A stretch of 64,000 bases of DNA from Aminobacter niigataensis (GTDB lineage: Bacteria; Pseudomonadota; Alphaproteobacteria; Rhizobiales; Rhizobiaceae), in NCBI RefSeq assembly GCF_014200015.1, contig NZ_JACHOT010000011.1, positions 25,032-89,031 on the forward strand. Reading direction: 5' to 3'. The position numbers were made by a program, and so were the translations under genes. The notes under the pieces were generated by a model. That model was given only the letters and a program-made list of their open reading frames with translations. It was not told the origin of the DNA and searched no databases. Positions 27,767 through 38,351 of the stretch are shown here, piece after piece (position 1 is the first letter of the stretch; the number at the start of each line of letters is the position of its first letter).

Positions 27767-28618
27767 ATGTCCGGCATCACCATGTTCGAAATCATCTGGC
27801 TCGCCATCGCGCTGCTCGGCGCGGGCGCCGTCACCGGCCTTCTGGCCGGTGTGTTCGGTGTCGGCGGCGGTGCGGTCATCGTGCCGGTGCTGTATGAATT
27901 GTTCCGCATGGTCGGCGTGCCGGAAGAGGTGCGCATGCCGCTGTGCGTCGGCACCTCGCTCGCCATCATCATCCCGACGTCGATCCGCTCGTTCAGCGCC
28001 CACAAGGCCAAGGGCGCGGTCGACATGACGATCCTGAGGCAATGGGCGGTGCCGGTGGTGCTCGGTGTGTTGATGGGCAGCGTGATCGCGCGCTATGCCT
28101 CGCCGGATCTGTTCAAGATGGTGTTCGTCGTCGTAGCCGGCATCTCGGCGATCAGGCTGCTGTTCGGCAAGGATTCATGGCGCCTCGGCCTCGACATGCC
28201 GGGCAAGCTCATCATGAACGCCTATGGCTGGCTGATCGGGGTGCTGTCGAGCCTGATGGGCATCGGCGGCGGGCAGCTTTCAAACCTGTTCATGACCTTC
28301 TACGGCCGTCCCATCCACCAGGCGGTGGCGACGTCCTCGGGTCTCGGCGTGCTGATCTCGATCCCCGGCGCGCTTGGCTATATCTATGCCGGATGGCCGC
28401 GCGCGGCGGAATACCCCGATGTCGCCGCCCTGCAGTTTCCGCTGTCGCTCGGCTATGTCTCGCTCGTCGGCCTGATCCTGTTCGTGCCGACCAGCGTGCT
28501 GACCGCCCCTTTGGGCGCGCGGCTGGCGCACGCGCTGTCGAAACGCAAGCTTGAAGTCGCCTTTGGCATCTTCCTGCTTTTGATCAGCCTGCGCTTCCTG
28601 ATCAGCCTCGTCGGCTGA
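27767..28618 (+). CDS. TauE/SafE-family sulfite or organosulfonate exporter
   Basis: 283 residues from ATG 27767 (MSGITMFEII); the frame is open 51 codons further but that part is not membrane-like. About eight membrane segments in two repeats are seen, each opening with a glycine-rich motif: GLLAGVFGVGGGAVIVPVL near 25 and GVLSSLMGIGGGQLSNLF near 155, diagnostic for TauE/SafE. These carriers move sulfite, sulfoacetate or similar anions. It is divergent from modA and ends at a shared terminator with pcaF. Confidence 0.85.
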   Translation: MSGITMFEIIWLAIALLGAGAVTGLLAGVFGVGGGAVIVPVLYELFRMVGVPEEVRMPLCVGTSLAIIIPTSIRSFSAHKAKGAVDMTILRQWAVPVVLGVLMGSVIARYASPDLFKMVFVVVAGISAIRLLFGKDSWRLGLDMPGKLIMNAYGWLIGVLSSLMGIGGGQLSNLFMTFYGRPIHQAVATSSGLGVLISIPGALGYIYAGWPRAAEYPDVAALQFPLSLGYVSLVGLILFVPTSVLTAPLGARLAHALSKRKLEVAFGIFLLLISLRFLISLVG

Positions 28619-28630
28619 TCTTCCAAATCA

Positions 28631-28655
28631 AAACGCCCGGCAGTGCCGGGCGTTT
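28631..28655. terminator. bidirectional terminator between TauE/SafE and pcaF
   Basis: AAACGCCCGGC pairs with GCCGGGCGTTT with a 3-nt loop. It lies between two convergent genes, 12 nt after one stop and 24 nt from the other, with A/T tracts on both sides, so it can serve both strands. Confidence 0.8.
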
Positions 28656-28678
28656 GCATTCTCGGGACAGACAGCGGA

Positions 28679-29876
<1,198 letters not shown>

Positions 29877-29884
<8 letters not shown>

Positions 29885-30686
29885 CCTTGGATCCTCTCTT
29901 TGCGGAAACTGCCTCGCCCTTGTGGGCGGCGTCGGTGCGCGCCTTTAGATCACGCAGCGTCTGCAATTCCAACTGCGTCGGAACAGGTGTTTCCTCCAGC
30001 GTATCGGCGAATTTAACCGTCCAGCCGCAGGTCTCCTGGACCTTGTCGCGGGTGACGCCAGGGTGCAGTGAAACGACGGTGAATTCCTTGGTCACCGGAT
30101 CCGGCTTCCAGATGGCGAGGTCGGTGATCAGCAGCGTCGGGCCCTTGGTGTCGATGCCGAGGCGCTTACGATGGTCGCCGCCGTCGCCATGGCCGAAGGA
30201 GGTGTAGAAGTCGATCTTTTCGACCATGCCGCGCTTCGACTGCGCCATGGTGATGTAGATTTCCTTCGACGAGGTTGCGATCTCCGGCGCACCGCCGCCG
30301 CCCGGCAGCCGGGTCTTGGGATGGGCATAGTCGCCGATGACAGTCGTGTTGATGTTGCCGAACTTGTCGAGCTGGGCCGCGCCGAGGAAGCCGATCGAGA
30401 TGCGGCCGCCCTGGAGCCAGTAGCGGAACATCTCCGGCACCGAGACGGTGGTGACGGCAGTGTCGCACAATTCGCCGTCGCCGATCGACAGCGGCAGCAC
30501 GTCGGGCGCGGTGCCGATGGTGCCGGATTCGTAGATCAGCGTGATGTCTGGCGCATGGGTCAGGCGTGCGACGTTGCAGGCGGCCGACGGCGCGCCGATG
30601 CCGACGAAGCAGACATCGTCGCCCTTGAGCGCGCGCGAGGCGGCAATCGTCATCATTTCATTGGGGGTGAAGCCGAGCTCGCTCAT
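29877..30686 (-). CDS. pcaJ: 3-oxoadipate CoA-transferase, beta subunit
   Basis: 269 residues from ATG 30686 (MSELGFTPNEMM); the frame extends upstream only as a shadow of pcaI. It matches the CoA-transferase family I B-chain: YESGTIGTAPDVLPLSIGDGEL carries the catalytic-glutamate region, and GGGGAPEIATSSKEIYI follows. With PcaI it moves CoA from succinyl-CoA to 3-oxoadipate. It overlaps pcaI by 4 nt and pcaF by 8 nt, so all three are translationally coupled. B subunits of this group are usually about 260 residues, as here. Confidence 0.92.
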
Positions 30687-31540
30687 GCCACGTTCCTCAG
30701 GTGTTCGACGCGTCCGGCGAAATCGTCGGCGGTCTTTTCGATGACGTTCTTCTGCATCCACTCGCGGAAGCGGTCGCGGTCGGCGGCGATCTCGTCCCAT
30801 TCGAGATAGGAGGCGTTGTCACGGATATAGTAGCCATGGGCATAGGACGGGTGCGCCCCGCCAGGCACGACGGAGATCGCGGTGACCGACCAGTTGGGCA
30901 GCACGGTCAGGTTGGGGTGCAGGTCGTCGAAATTGTCGACCACTTCCTCGACGGTCACCACCGCGCGCTTGGCAGCAAGGGCTGCCTCCTTCTGGATGCC
31001 GATGATGCCTTCGACGAGCACGTCGCCGCGCTTGTTGGCCTTCTGGGCATGGATGAAAGTGACATCCGGACGAACCGACGGAACAGCCGCCAGCACCTCG
31101 CCGGTGAACGGGCAGGTCACCGACTTGATGTTCGGATTGACCCTGGCGAGCTCGGCGCCGCGATAGCCGCGGAAGATGGCGCAAGGCAAGCCGGCGGCGC
31201 CCGCCTCATAGGCATTGGCCATGGCGGCGTGGCTGTGCTCCTCGATCTCCAGCGCATGTGGAAAACCGTTCTCGACCGCATCGCGCAGGCGTCGCAGCAG
31301 GCCGACGCCGGGATTGCCGGCGTAGGAGAAGATCGCCTTCCTGGCCATGCCCATGCCGATCATCTGGTCGTAGATCAGGTCCGGCGTCATGCGGACAAGC
31401 GTCAGGTCCTTGAAGCCCTGGCGGATCGCCTCATGGGCGGCCGCGGTGGGAATGAGATGCGTGAACCCTTCGAAGGCCACGGTGTCGCCGTTGTTGAGGT
31501 TATCGGCGACCGCCTTCGACAGGGGGAGAAATTTGGTCAT
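30683..31540 (-). CDS. pcaI: 3-oxoadipate CoA-transferase, alpha subunit
   Basis: 285 residues, family I CoA-transferase A-chain: VADNLNNGDTVAFEGFTHLIPTAA at the N-terminus, MARKAIFSYAGNPGVG near 95-110, and FIHAQKANKRGDVLVEGI. It is the first gene of pcaIJF and is read divergently from pcaR. The 144-nt gap holds repeated GTTCG motifs that look like the PcaR operator, so expression should be induced by beta-ketoadipate or a related intermediate, by analogy with other PcaR/PcaU systems. Confidence 0.92.
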   Translation of the reverse strand: MTKFLPLSKAVADNLNNGDTVAFEGFTHLIPTAAAHEAIRQGFKDLTLVRMTPDLIYDQMIGMGMARKAIFSYAGNPGVGLLRRLRDAVENGFPHALEIEEHSHAAMANAYEAGAAGLPCAIFRGYRGAELARVNPNIKSVTCPFTGEVLAAVPSVRPDVTFIHAQKANKRGDVLVEGIIGIQKEAALAAKRAVVTVEEVVDNFDDLHPNLTVLPNWSVTAISVVPGGAHPSYAHGYYIRDNASYLEWDEIAADRDRFREWMQKNVIEKTADDFAGRVEHLRNVA

Positions 31541-31564
31541 CGCGTTTCGTCCCGGTTGTCCAAA

Positions 31565-31591
31565 GTTCGCTCAAAAGTTCGTATTGCGAAC
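31565..31591. promoter_or_regulatory. candidate PcaR operator
   Basis: GTTCG occurs at 31565-31569 and 31577-31581 (12-nt period), and the inverted CGAAC at 31587-31591, giving the palindrome GTTCG-TATTG-CGAAC plus one extra direct half-site. IclR-type PcaR/PcaU proteins bind two or three such 10-bp motifs. The site is 25 nt before pcaI and about 95 nt before pcaR, right for controlling both. Confidence 0.65.
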
Positions 31592-31684
31592 ATTTGTTTT
31601 CTATGCGATACATTTCTGAGGCAAGATGGCGCTGGAGTCAATGACCAGGCTCTGCCGCAGCAGATATTTCGGAGAAAGGCCGCC

Positions 31685-32458
31685 ATGCGCGACGACGACA
31701 CCGCACGCGACCACGTCACCTCGCTGGAGCGCGGACTGTCGGTGATGGAGATCCTGGCCGCCAATGCGGCAGGCCTGACGCTGACCGAAACGGCCGAAAA
31801 AGCGGGCCTCACCCGCGCCGGCGCGCGGCGCTTCCTGCTGACCTTGGTGGCGACAGGCTATGCGGTGCAATCGGGCCGGAACTTTTCGCTGTCGCCCCGG
31901 CTGCTGACGCAGGCGCGCATCTGGCTGCACGGCGTGCCGCTGTGGACTTTCGCCGAGCCCTTCATGAAGGAGACGGCGGCAAAGCTGCATGAGTCTTGTT
32001 CGGCGGCGACCCTGTCGGGCGAGGACATGGTCTATGTCGCGCGCGTGCCGGGACCGCGCATCATCGGCGTCGACCTGCAGGTCGGTGCGCATTTGCCCGC
32101 CTTCTGCACTGCAATGGGCCGCGTGCTGCTGTCGGGGCTGACGGATGCCGACCTCGAGGGCTTCCTCGCCCGTGCCGCGATCGTCCAGCGGACGCCGAAG
32201 ACCGTGACCGACCGGGCGAAACTTGCTGACATCATCGGCAGGGTGCGAACGGACGGCCACGCCATCGTCGACGAGGAACTGGAGATCGGGCTGCGCTCGA
32301 TCGCCGTCCCCTTGCGCGACCGATCGGGCGTGATCGTCGCCGCGATCAACATCTCGACGCAGTCCACACGCCACACGCCGGCCGAGATGGAAGCGGAGAT
32401 CCTGCCGCTGCTCAGGGAGATGGCGGCAAGGATCAGCGACTTCTTCGTCGTCCAGTGA
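31685..32458 (+). CDS. pcaR: IclR-family regulator of the beta-ketoadipate pathway
   Basis: 257 residues from ATG 31685, with GGAGAAAGG upstream; the frame is open much further 5' but only under pcaI. An N-terminal winged helix (SLERGLSVMEILAANAAGLTLTETAEKAGLTRAGARRFLLTL) is followed by an IclR effector domain (GADLQVGAHLPAFCTAMGRVLL-like stretch, RTDGHAIVDEELEIGLRSIAVPL). Divergence from pcaIJF and the GTTCG repeats between support the PcaR/PcaU name. Its stop abuts the next, convergent gene. Confidence 0.87.
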   Translation: MRDDDTARDHVTSLERGLSVMEILAANAAGLTLTETAEKAGLTRAGARRFLLTLVATGYAVQSGRNFSLSPRLLTQARIWLHGVPLWTFAEPFMKETAAKLHESCSAATLSGEDMVYVARVPGPRIIGVDLQVGAHLPAFCTAMGRVLLSGLTDADLEGFLARAAIVQRTPKTVTDRAKLADIIGRVRTDGHAIVDEELEIGLRSIAVPLRDRSGVIVAAINISTQSTRHTPAEMEAEILPLLREMAARISDFFVVQ

Positions 32459-33295
32459 TCAGGCGGCTTCAGCCAGCCCATTGCGCTTGGCATTCAGCCG
32501 GATCACGGCCCTGATCGGCAGATGATCCGAGGCGATGCGCGCCAATGCGGTGTCGTGCGCCTCGATCTCTGTGAGCAGATTGTGCGGCCTGGCCATGACG
32601 CGGTCGAGCGCCAATACCGGAAAGCGCGAGGGAAAGCTCGGAACGATGGCGTGCATCGGCCCAAAGGCCGGTTCCAGGCTGCGCAGCGACGAGCGCTTGC
32701 CCAGGCGCCATTCGTTGAGGTCGCCGACAAGAATCGTTGGTTTTTCGCTGTGCAGCTCGGCGGCGGTCAAAAGCGTGCCGGCCTGGAGCTTGCGCGAATG
32801 GCGCAGCAGGCCGAAATGCGCTGCAATGATGCGCAGCGGACCCGCTTCGAGCTCAAGATCGACGATGACGGCGCCACGCGGCTCGGCGCCGGGCAGCACG
32901 ATCTGCCGCGCTGAACTGACCGAGCCCTTGCGAAACAGCACGACATTGCCGTGCCAGCCATGGCTCTTGCGCCGGCCCGCAAGGGGAACCGGCACCAGCC
33001 CGGTCTCGCGCGCGACCGCATCGAGGTCGAGCAGCCCGGCACGGTCGCCGAAGCGCTGGTCGGCTTCCTGCAGCGCAATGACGTCGGCGCCGATCTCGGA
33101 AATCACCGCCATCGTGCGCTGCGGATCGAAACGGCGATCCAGCCCGACGCATTTGTGAACGTTGTAGGAGGCAACGACGATTTCGCTGTGGGTGCCGGTT
33201 GCGGCGATCGAAAACGCGTCCTGCTGGTGCTGTGCCGAAGGCTGGTGCCCGGCACCTGCCCTATCGGAAATCTCCAAGCCTTGCGTGCTAGCCAT
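32459..33295 (-). CDS. endonuclease/exonuclease/phosphatase family protein
   Basis: 278 residues from ATG 33295; a start 39 codons earlier is possible but gives an unstructured leader. The EEP fold is visible from SYNVHKCVGLD, through IALQEADQRF (the metal-binding glutamate), IIAAHFGLL (catalytic histidine), TILVGDLNEW (Asp/Asn pair) to the final ARIASDHLPIRAVI. Family members cleave nucleic acids, sphingomyelin or inositol phosphates; bacterial cytosolic forms like this are usually uncharacterised. It is divergent from a phospholipase D-family gene, and both may act on phosphodiesters, which is inference. Confidence 0.82.
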   Translation of the reverse strand: MASTQGLEISDRAGAGHQPSAQHQQDAFSIAATGTHSEIVVASYNVHKCVGLDRRFDPQRTMAVISEIGADVIALQEADQRFGDRAGLLDLDAVARETGLVPVPLAGRRKSHGWHGNVVLFRKGSVSSARQIVLPGAEPRGAVIVDLELEAGPLRIIAAHFGLLRHSRKLQAGTLLTAAELHSEKPTILVGDLNEWRLGKRSSLRSLEPAFGPMHAIVPSFPSRFPVLALDRVMARPHNLLTEIEAHDTALARIASDHLPIRAVIRLNAKRNGLAEAA

Positions 33296-33467
33296 CACTC
33301 GTCTGGAATCTCTGGGAAATTCGTGTTCAGTTGCGGCAGGCGTTCGTGCCAACTGTAACCTATATGGTCGAGGTGTTCGAGGTTTTCCACATGCGTCACG
33401 ATGGCTCTCCACCGAAATGCTGTCGCGAGGCTATGGTTCCCATCCCAGCCGGCGGACCGCAATACGC

Positions 33468-35018
33468 ATGAAACTCATTGCCATCATTGTCGCAGTGGCG
33501 GGGACGCTGGTCATCGCGTCGCTGCTCGCGGTCTATGCTTTTGGCCGTTTCGCCAAGCGCGCGCGGGGGACCCCCTCCCAGGCGCTGCCGACGGCGGAAA
33601 GCGAGACCCAATTCGATGCGCTGGTGGCGCCGCTCCTGGCCGATCATCCGGGCCAGAGCGGGCTGGCGCTGCTTTCCTCCAATCTCCACGCCTTTGCCGT
33701 CAGGGCCTATACCGCCCGCCACGCGCAGCGCAGCCTCGACCTGCAATATTACTACTGGAAGGACGACCTCACCGGCGGACTGCTCGCCCGCGAAATCCTC
33801 GGCGCTGCCGACCGCGGGGTGCGCGTGCGGCTGATCCTCGACGACATCAACGCCCGGGGCTACGACCCCAACTACATCGCGCTCGACAGCCACCCCAACA
33901 TCGAGGTCCGGCTGTTCAATCCGAGCTGGGCGCGGGCCTTCGGCCTGCAACGCGGGCTGGAACTCGTGCTGCGGGCAGTGCGGACGACCCGGCGCATGCA
34001 CAACAAGGCATGGATCGCCGACGGCAGGCTGGCGATCGTCGGCGGCCGTAATATCGGCGACGCCTATTTCGATGCCTCGGAGGAGGCCAATTTCCGCGAC
34101 ATGGATCTTTTGCTCGCCGGCCCCGCGGTCGAGCAGACGGAAGCGATCTTCGACGGTTTCTGGAACAGCGAGGCGGTGCTGCCGATCCGCCATGTCACCG
34201 GCATGGCCAAGGGCGACCTGCCGGCGCTCAGGGCGCGACTGGAACGCACGGCCACCACAGGCCTTGCGGAACCCTACATCCATCGCGTCGCGCAGGAGAG
34301 CGGGGCATGGTCGTCCTCGGGCATGGGTCGGCTGCGCTGGACCAGCGAAGCCGCTGTCGCGTCGGACCCGCCGGAAAAGGCCATGGGCGCGGGCCAGGAC
34401 AACTGGCTGATGACGGCGATCAGGCCGGTGCTGAAGTCGGCAAGGCGGGAATTGCGTATCGTCTCGCCCTATTTCATCCCCGGAGAAGCGGGAACGCAGG
34501 AACTGACGACCTTGGCCGAGAACGGGGTTGCGGTGACCGTGCTGACCAATTCGCTGGCGGCAACCGACGTTGCGGCGGTCCATGGCGCCTATGTCCGCTA
34601 CCGCAAGCCGCTGCTCGAAAACGGCATCGACATCTACGAACTCAAGCCGGACGACGAGCGCACCGACATGTCGCTGTTCGGCTCCAAGGGCGCCAGCCTG
34701 CACACCAAGGCATTCATCGCCGACGGGCAGGCAGGCTTCGTCGGCTCCTTCAACTTCGACCCACGATCGGCCTCCCTCAACACCGAGATGGGCGTCCTGT
34801 TCAGGCAGGAGGAACTGGCAAGCGAGGTCGAGGCGGTGATCGAGGCGCAGATTTCGCCACGCAGCAGCTTCAGGCTGTCGCTGCATGGCGACAAGCTGAG
34901 CTGGACCGACCACACCGCCAACGGACCGCGCAAGCTGAAGCACGAACCGCAGGCCAGCCTGCGCCGCCGCCTGGTGGCCAAAGTGATCAGCTATCTGCCG
35001 ATCGAATCACAGTTGTGA
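33468..35018 (+). CDS. phospholipase D-family protein, cardiolipin synthase-like
   Basis: 516 residues from ATG 33468 (MKLIAIIVAVAGTLVIASLLAVYAFG), an N-terminal membrane anchor or signal. Two HKD catalytic motifs are complete: HNKAWIADGRLAIVGGRN near 178 and HTKAFIADGQAGFVGSFN near 412. Spacing and N-terminal anchor fit the cardiolipin synthase ClsC-like branch, which makes cardiolipin from phosphatidylglycerol or phosphatidylethanolamine. Hydrolytic PLD activity is the alternative. A hairpin follows the stop. Confidence 0.85.
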   Translation: MKLIAIIVAVAGTLVIASLLAVYAFGRFAKRARGTPSQALPTAESETQFDALVAPLLADHPGQSGLALLSSNLHAFAVRAYTARHAQRSLDLQYYYWKDDLTGGLLAREILGAADRGVRVRLILDDINARGYDPNYIALDSHPNIEVRLFNPSWARAFGLQRGLELVLRAVRTTRRMHNKAWIADGRLAIVGGRNIGDAYFDASEEANFRDMDLLLAGPAVEQTEAIFDGFWNSEAVLPIRHVTGMAKGDLPALRARLERTATTGLAEPYIHRVAQESGAWSSSGMGRLRWTSEAAVASDPPEKAMGAGQDNWLMTAIRPVLKSARRELRIVSPYFIPGEAGTQELTTLAENGVAVTVLTNSLAATDVAAVHGAYVRYRKPLLENGIDIYELKPDDERTDMSLFGSKGASLHTKAFIADGQAGFVGSFNFDPRSASLNTEMGVLFRQEELASEVEAVIEAQISPRSSFRLSLHGDKLSWTDHTANGPRKLKHEPQASLRRRLVAKVISYLPIESQL

Positions 35019-35024
35019 GCAAAA

Positions 35025-35047
35025 AAGGCGGCCCAGCGGACCGCCTT
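35025..35047. terminator. terminator hairpin after the phospholipase D-family gene
   Basis: AAGGCGG (35025-35031) pairs with CCGCCTT (35041-35047) right after the stop, preceded by six A's. It lies between convergent genes; the A-run becomes a T-run on the minus strand, so it may best serve the outer-membrane barrel gene coming from the right. Confidence 0.6.
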
Positions 35048-35094
35048 CAGCGATTCTACCGCAATCAGGACGTCGCCGGCAGACGCCTTCCCGC

Positions 35095-35922
35095 TCAGTA
35101 GTTCAGCGACAGCCGCATGAACGGGCCATGGATCAACTGGCTGGCGCGCCCGCTTGGTTCAGGAAGAGGCGCATCCTGAAACGTCTTGTAGCCGACAGCC
35201 GACAGGTATTCGAGCTGATATCCAGCACCAAGCTTGGCACCAGGCGCGAACTCCCAGGCGAGGCCGCCCTTCGCGCCAACAGTCGCAAACGTGCGGTCTT
35301 CGGAAAACTCGGCTGGTGCTCCATAGTGCCTGTCAGCGTTGATCCGACCGAACAGGACTGAGGCATCTGCAGATGCAAAGAAGCTCAGTTGTTCTCCTAC
35401 AGGCCTCGCGACGTCGAAGCCCAGTCTTGGGCCAATGCCCCAAGACCTGGACGAAGCGACAAAAATTGGCAACAAGATATGATCGGTGAAATCCGCGCTA
35501 TAGTTCTGGTAGCGCAGGCCAGCGAATGGGCGCAGCGACCAATCGTCGTGCTCAATATTGTAGCCGGCTTCAACGTCAAAATTCCAGTACCGACCGCCGG
35601 TGAACTGCCAGTCGTATGGATCGTCGTTGCGCCTGCCGGCGGACTGCTCCAAATAGCGGAGCCCGGCTGCGACATCCCAACTATCGGCAAAACGGTAACC
35701 CAGTTTTGCAGCGCCGGAACCACCTGCTCCGGTTCTCGCGTCAAGATAACCAGCGCCGTCGAACTGCCGATTGTGGCTGTTGGTGCGGAAGGCATACGCC
35801 CCTTCGACGTAGCCGAACCAAGATGCAACCGGCGTCGTCTCAGCAGTACCCTGTATATCAGCGGCGGCAGAAGCTGTTGTCGCAATGACGAGCGAAGAAA
35901 ATGCAATAATTACTTTTTTCAT
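35095..35922 (-). CDS. outer-membrane beta-barrel protein (Lpg1974-like pore former)
   Basis: 275 residues with a signal peptide of about 20 (MKKVIIAFSSLVIATTASAAA). The rest alternates short amphipathic strands with Tyr/Trp/Phe at the edges (AKLGYRFADSWDVAAGLRYLEQS, WNFDVEAGYNIEHDDWSLRPFAGLRYQNY) and ends in a C-terminal tyrosine (MRLSLNY), the signal for outer-membrane insertion. The pattern is close to the Lpg1974 pore-forming/Legionella major OMP group. Codon use is somewhat more AT-rich than its neighbours. Ligand unknown. Confidence 0.72.
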   Translation of the reverse strand: MKKVIIAFSSLVIATTASAAADIQGTAETTPVASWFGYVEGAYAFRTNSHNRQFDGAGYLDARTGAGGSGAAKLGYRFADSWDVAAGLRYLEQSAGRRNDDPYDWQFTGGRYWNFDVEAGYNIEHDDWSLRPFAGLRYQNYSADFTDHILLPIFVASSRSWGIGPRLGFDVARPVGEQLSFFASADASVLFGRINADRHYGAPAEFSEDRTFATVGAKGGLAWEFAPGAKLGAGYQLEYLSAVGYKTFQDAPLPEPSGRASQLIHGPFMRLSLNY

Positions 35923-36333
35923 ACCAAACCAACTAAATTAGACAATGCGCAGTATCACGCACGAATGGATTCGAACAATAGCAAGGCAGCAATAGTTTTC
36001 ATTGTATCGACGCCTGGACCTCACCTTCGCGTCAGCATGTCGCACGGCGCGCCTGCGACGGTTCCGCTTCCTGCAAGATGACTGTTCGCGTGCAGCAGCC
36101 GGCCACGTCCATCCCCATCATCAAGCGCCAGCTCCCATTCCACCGGGTTGGCGATGAAGCCCGGGCCTCCGGTTCGCGAAGCCTCTCCTTGGCGGGGCTT
36201 GGGTCCTGGGCGGCCAGCGATGTTCGACTTCAGGCTAGCCGCAGGACAATTGAAGAACCCGTGACTCGCCGCGCGCAACCGCGTCGCCCTCAAGCCCTTG
36301 CAGGGCCCAACTTTTCGAAATCTGGGGAAAAAA
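35923..36333. other. intergenic region without a recognisable gene
   Basis: These 411 bases between the barrel gene start and tRNA-Thr contain no frame with a good start site or family pattern. The first 100 bases are AT-rich (promoter of the barrel gene). The rest is of ordinary composition. I see no repeat or RNA gene in it. Confidence 0.5.
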
Positions 36334-36408
<75 letters not shown>

Positions 36409-36566
36409 ATCCGTGGACGGGGCGGCTTTTGACACATGAATCGGGGGAGCGCAAGTTATCAGTTGCTGCAAATCGACACTGATTTTCCACAGACGCCATT
36501 ACGCCACAAAACTGGCCATTTCCGTTGCCAAGCGGTTATGAACGATCGGCAAGCGGGGACCACCAC

Positions 36567-36755
36567 ATGTCGTCGAAACCAAAAATGCCCTCAAGCGGTG
36601 CAGACGCGCGCAAGGCGCGGCTCGCGGCCGAGTTGCGCGCCAACCTGATGAAGCGCAAGGCGCAGGCGCGCTCGCGCCGTACCGGCGAAGCCGATACGAG
36701 GCCGGAAGGCCTTGCCGCGGCCGAGGGAGAGACAGAGAAACCCGAGAAAGCCTGA
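36567..36755 (+). CDS. small basic conserved hypothetical protein upstream of murA
   Basis: 62 residues (MSSKPKMPSSGADARKARLA...), very rich in Lys, Arg and Ala in a helical middle (ARKARLAAELRANLMKRKAQARSRR), then acidic at the end. GGGGA lies upstream of ATG 36567. The arrangement of a small basic protein just before murA recurs in rhizobia, which is recollection. No function is known; the basic helix could bind nucleic acid or membrane. It is 129 nt before murA on the same strand. Confidence 0.65.
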   Translation: MSSKPKMPSSGADARKARLAAELRANLMKRKAQARSRRTGEADTRPEGLAAAEGETEKPEKA

Positions 36756-36884
36756 CCGGCCACGGCAGGCGCTTGGCGCATGGACCCGCAAAACCCTGAT
36801 TCTTGAACCGGGTGGCGCGATGGTCTAGACGGCGGCAAGAAAATTTCTCGCCAGAACCGGGATCCCCCGGAGAAACGACGGCCA

Positions 36885-38174
36885 ATGGATCGCATCAGAA
36901 TTGTCGGCGGCAACGAGCTGACCGGAACCATCCCGATCTCGGGCGCGAAAAACGCAGCCCTTCCGCTGATGATCGCCTCGCTGCTCACCGACGATACGCT
37001 GACGCTGGAGAACGTGCCGCACCTGGCCGATGTCGAGCAGTTGATCCGCATCCTGGGCAACCACGGCGTCGACTATACGGTCAGCGGCCGCCGCGAACGC
37101 CAGAGCGAAGGCTATTCGCGCACCATCAGCTTCAGCGCGCGCAACATCGTCGACACCACCGCTCCCTATGAGCTGGTCTCCAAGATGCGTGCCAGCTTCT
37201 GGGTCGTCGGCCCGCTGCTCGCCCGCATGGGCGAGGCCAAGGTCTCGCTGCCCGGCGGCTGCGCCATCGGCACGCGGCCGGTCGACCTGTTCATCGAAGG
37301 CTTGCAGGCGCTCGGAGCCGACATCGACGTCGATAACGGCTATGTCGTCGCCAAGGCCAAGAACAGGCTGATCGGCAACCGCTATGTGTTCCCCAAGATT
37401 TCGGTCGGCGCCACGCATGTGCTGATGATGGCGGCGACACTCGCCCGCGGCGAAACGGTGCTCGAAAACGCCGCCCGCGAGCCCGAGGTCGTCAATCTCG
37501 CCGAATGCCTCAACGCCATGGGCGCCAGGATCACCGGCGCCGGCACCTCGACCATCACCATCGAGGGCGTCGATTCGCTGTCGGGCGCGCGCCACCGCGT
37601 CATCCCCGACCGCATCGAGACCGGCACCTATGCCATGGCGGTGGCGATGACCGGCGGCGACGTGCTGCTCGAAGGCGCGCGTGCCGACCTGTTGCAGGGT
37701 GCGCTCGATGTCGTCTCGCGCACCGGCGCCGAGATCATCCAGACCAACTCCGGCGTCCGCGTCATGCGTAACGGCTCTGGCATCTCGCCGGTCGACGTCA
37801 CAACCGAGCCCTTCCCGGGTTTCCCCACCGACCTCCAGGCGCAGTTCATGGGCCTGATGACGATGTCGAAGGGCAAGTCGAAGATCACCGAGACGATCTT
37901 CGAGAACCGCTTCATGCACGTGCAGGAACTCGCACGCCTCGGCGCCCACATCACGCTGTCGGGCCAGACGGCGATCGTCGAAGGCGTCTCCAAGCTCAAG
38001 GGCGCGCCTGTCATGGCGACCGACCTGCGCGCCTCGGTGTCGCTGGTCATCGCCGGCCTCGCCGCCGAAGGCGAGACGGTGGTCAACCGCGTCTACCACC
38101 TCGACCGCGGTTTCGAGCGGCTGGAAGAAAAGCTGTCGCGCTGCGGCGCCGTCATCGAGCGGATCAGCGGCTGA
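36885..38174 (+). CDS. murA: UDP-N-acetylglucosamine 1-carboxyvinyltransferase
   Basis: 429 residues. It transfers enolpyruvate from PEP to UDP-GlcNAc, the first committed step of peptidoglycan synthesis. SGAKNAALP carries K22/N23, and the PEP-binding, fosfomycin-reactive cysteine is C126 in [10 protein letters not shown]. The two inside-out alpha/beta repeats give [17 protein letters not shown] and [22 protein letters not shown] at the ends. CGGAGAAACG upstream supplies the ribosome site. A polypurine/polypyrimidine repeat follows the stop. Confidence 0.97.
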   Translation: MDRIRIVGGNELTGTIPISGAKNAALPLMIASLLTDDTLTLENVPHLADVEQLIRILGNHGVDYTVSGRRERQSEGYSRTISFSARNIVDTTAPYELVSKMRASFWVVGPLLARMGEAKVSLPGGCAIGTRPVDLFIEGLQALGADIDVDNGYVVAKAKNRLIGNRYVFPKISVGATHVLMMAATLARGETVLENAAREPEVVNLAECLNAMGARITGAGTSTITIEGVDSLSGARHRVIPDRIETGTYAMAVAMTGGDVLLEGARADLLQGALDVVSRTGAEIIQTNSGVRVMRNGSGISPVDVTTEPFPGFPTDLQAQFMGLMTMSKGKSKITETIFENRFMHVQELARLGAHITLSGQTAIVEGVSKLKGAPVMATDLRASVSLVIAGLAAEGETVVNRVYHLDRGFERLEEKLSRCGAVIERISG

Positions 38175-38186
38175 ATGAAGGGAATA

Positions 38187-38273
38187 GGGGAATAAGGGAG
38201 TAAGGGAACAGGAAAGCTGCTCCCCTACTCCCTACTCCCTACTCCCTACTCCCTCCTCCCTCCTCCCTACTCC
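38187..38273. repeat. 7-bp tandem repeat (CTACTCC)n with a purine-rich inverted partner
   Basis: Seven units of CTACTCC or CTCCTCC run from 38225 to 38273. Just upstream, 38187-38208 is the opposite kind of sequence (GGGGAATAAGGGAGTAAGGG), so AGGGAGTAAGGG can pair with CCCTACTCCCT at 11 of 12 positions. The array can fold into a long hairpin after murA. Strand purity (all G/A, then all C/T) also permits triplex structure. Confidence 0.85.
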
Positions 38274-38351
38274 CCCTTGCGGTTGCGCGCTGCATCAAGA
38301 CCGCCTAACAAAGCCGGAAGCATTACATTCCGCACAGGCAGCCGACCGGAC

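Noticed and set aside
36021..36293. A 90-aa minus-strand frame near tRNA-Thr
   Set aside because: Composition is random-like and no ribosome site is seen.
38225..38273. CRISPR-like array
   Set aside because: Units are 7 bp and contiguous with no spacers; it is a simple tandem repeat. No cas genes are in the window.
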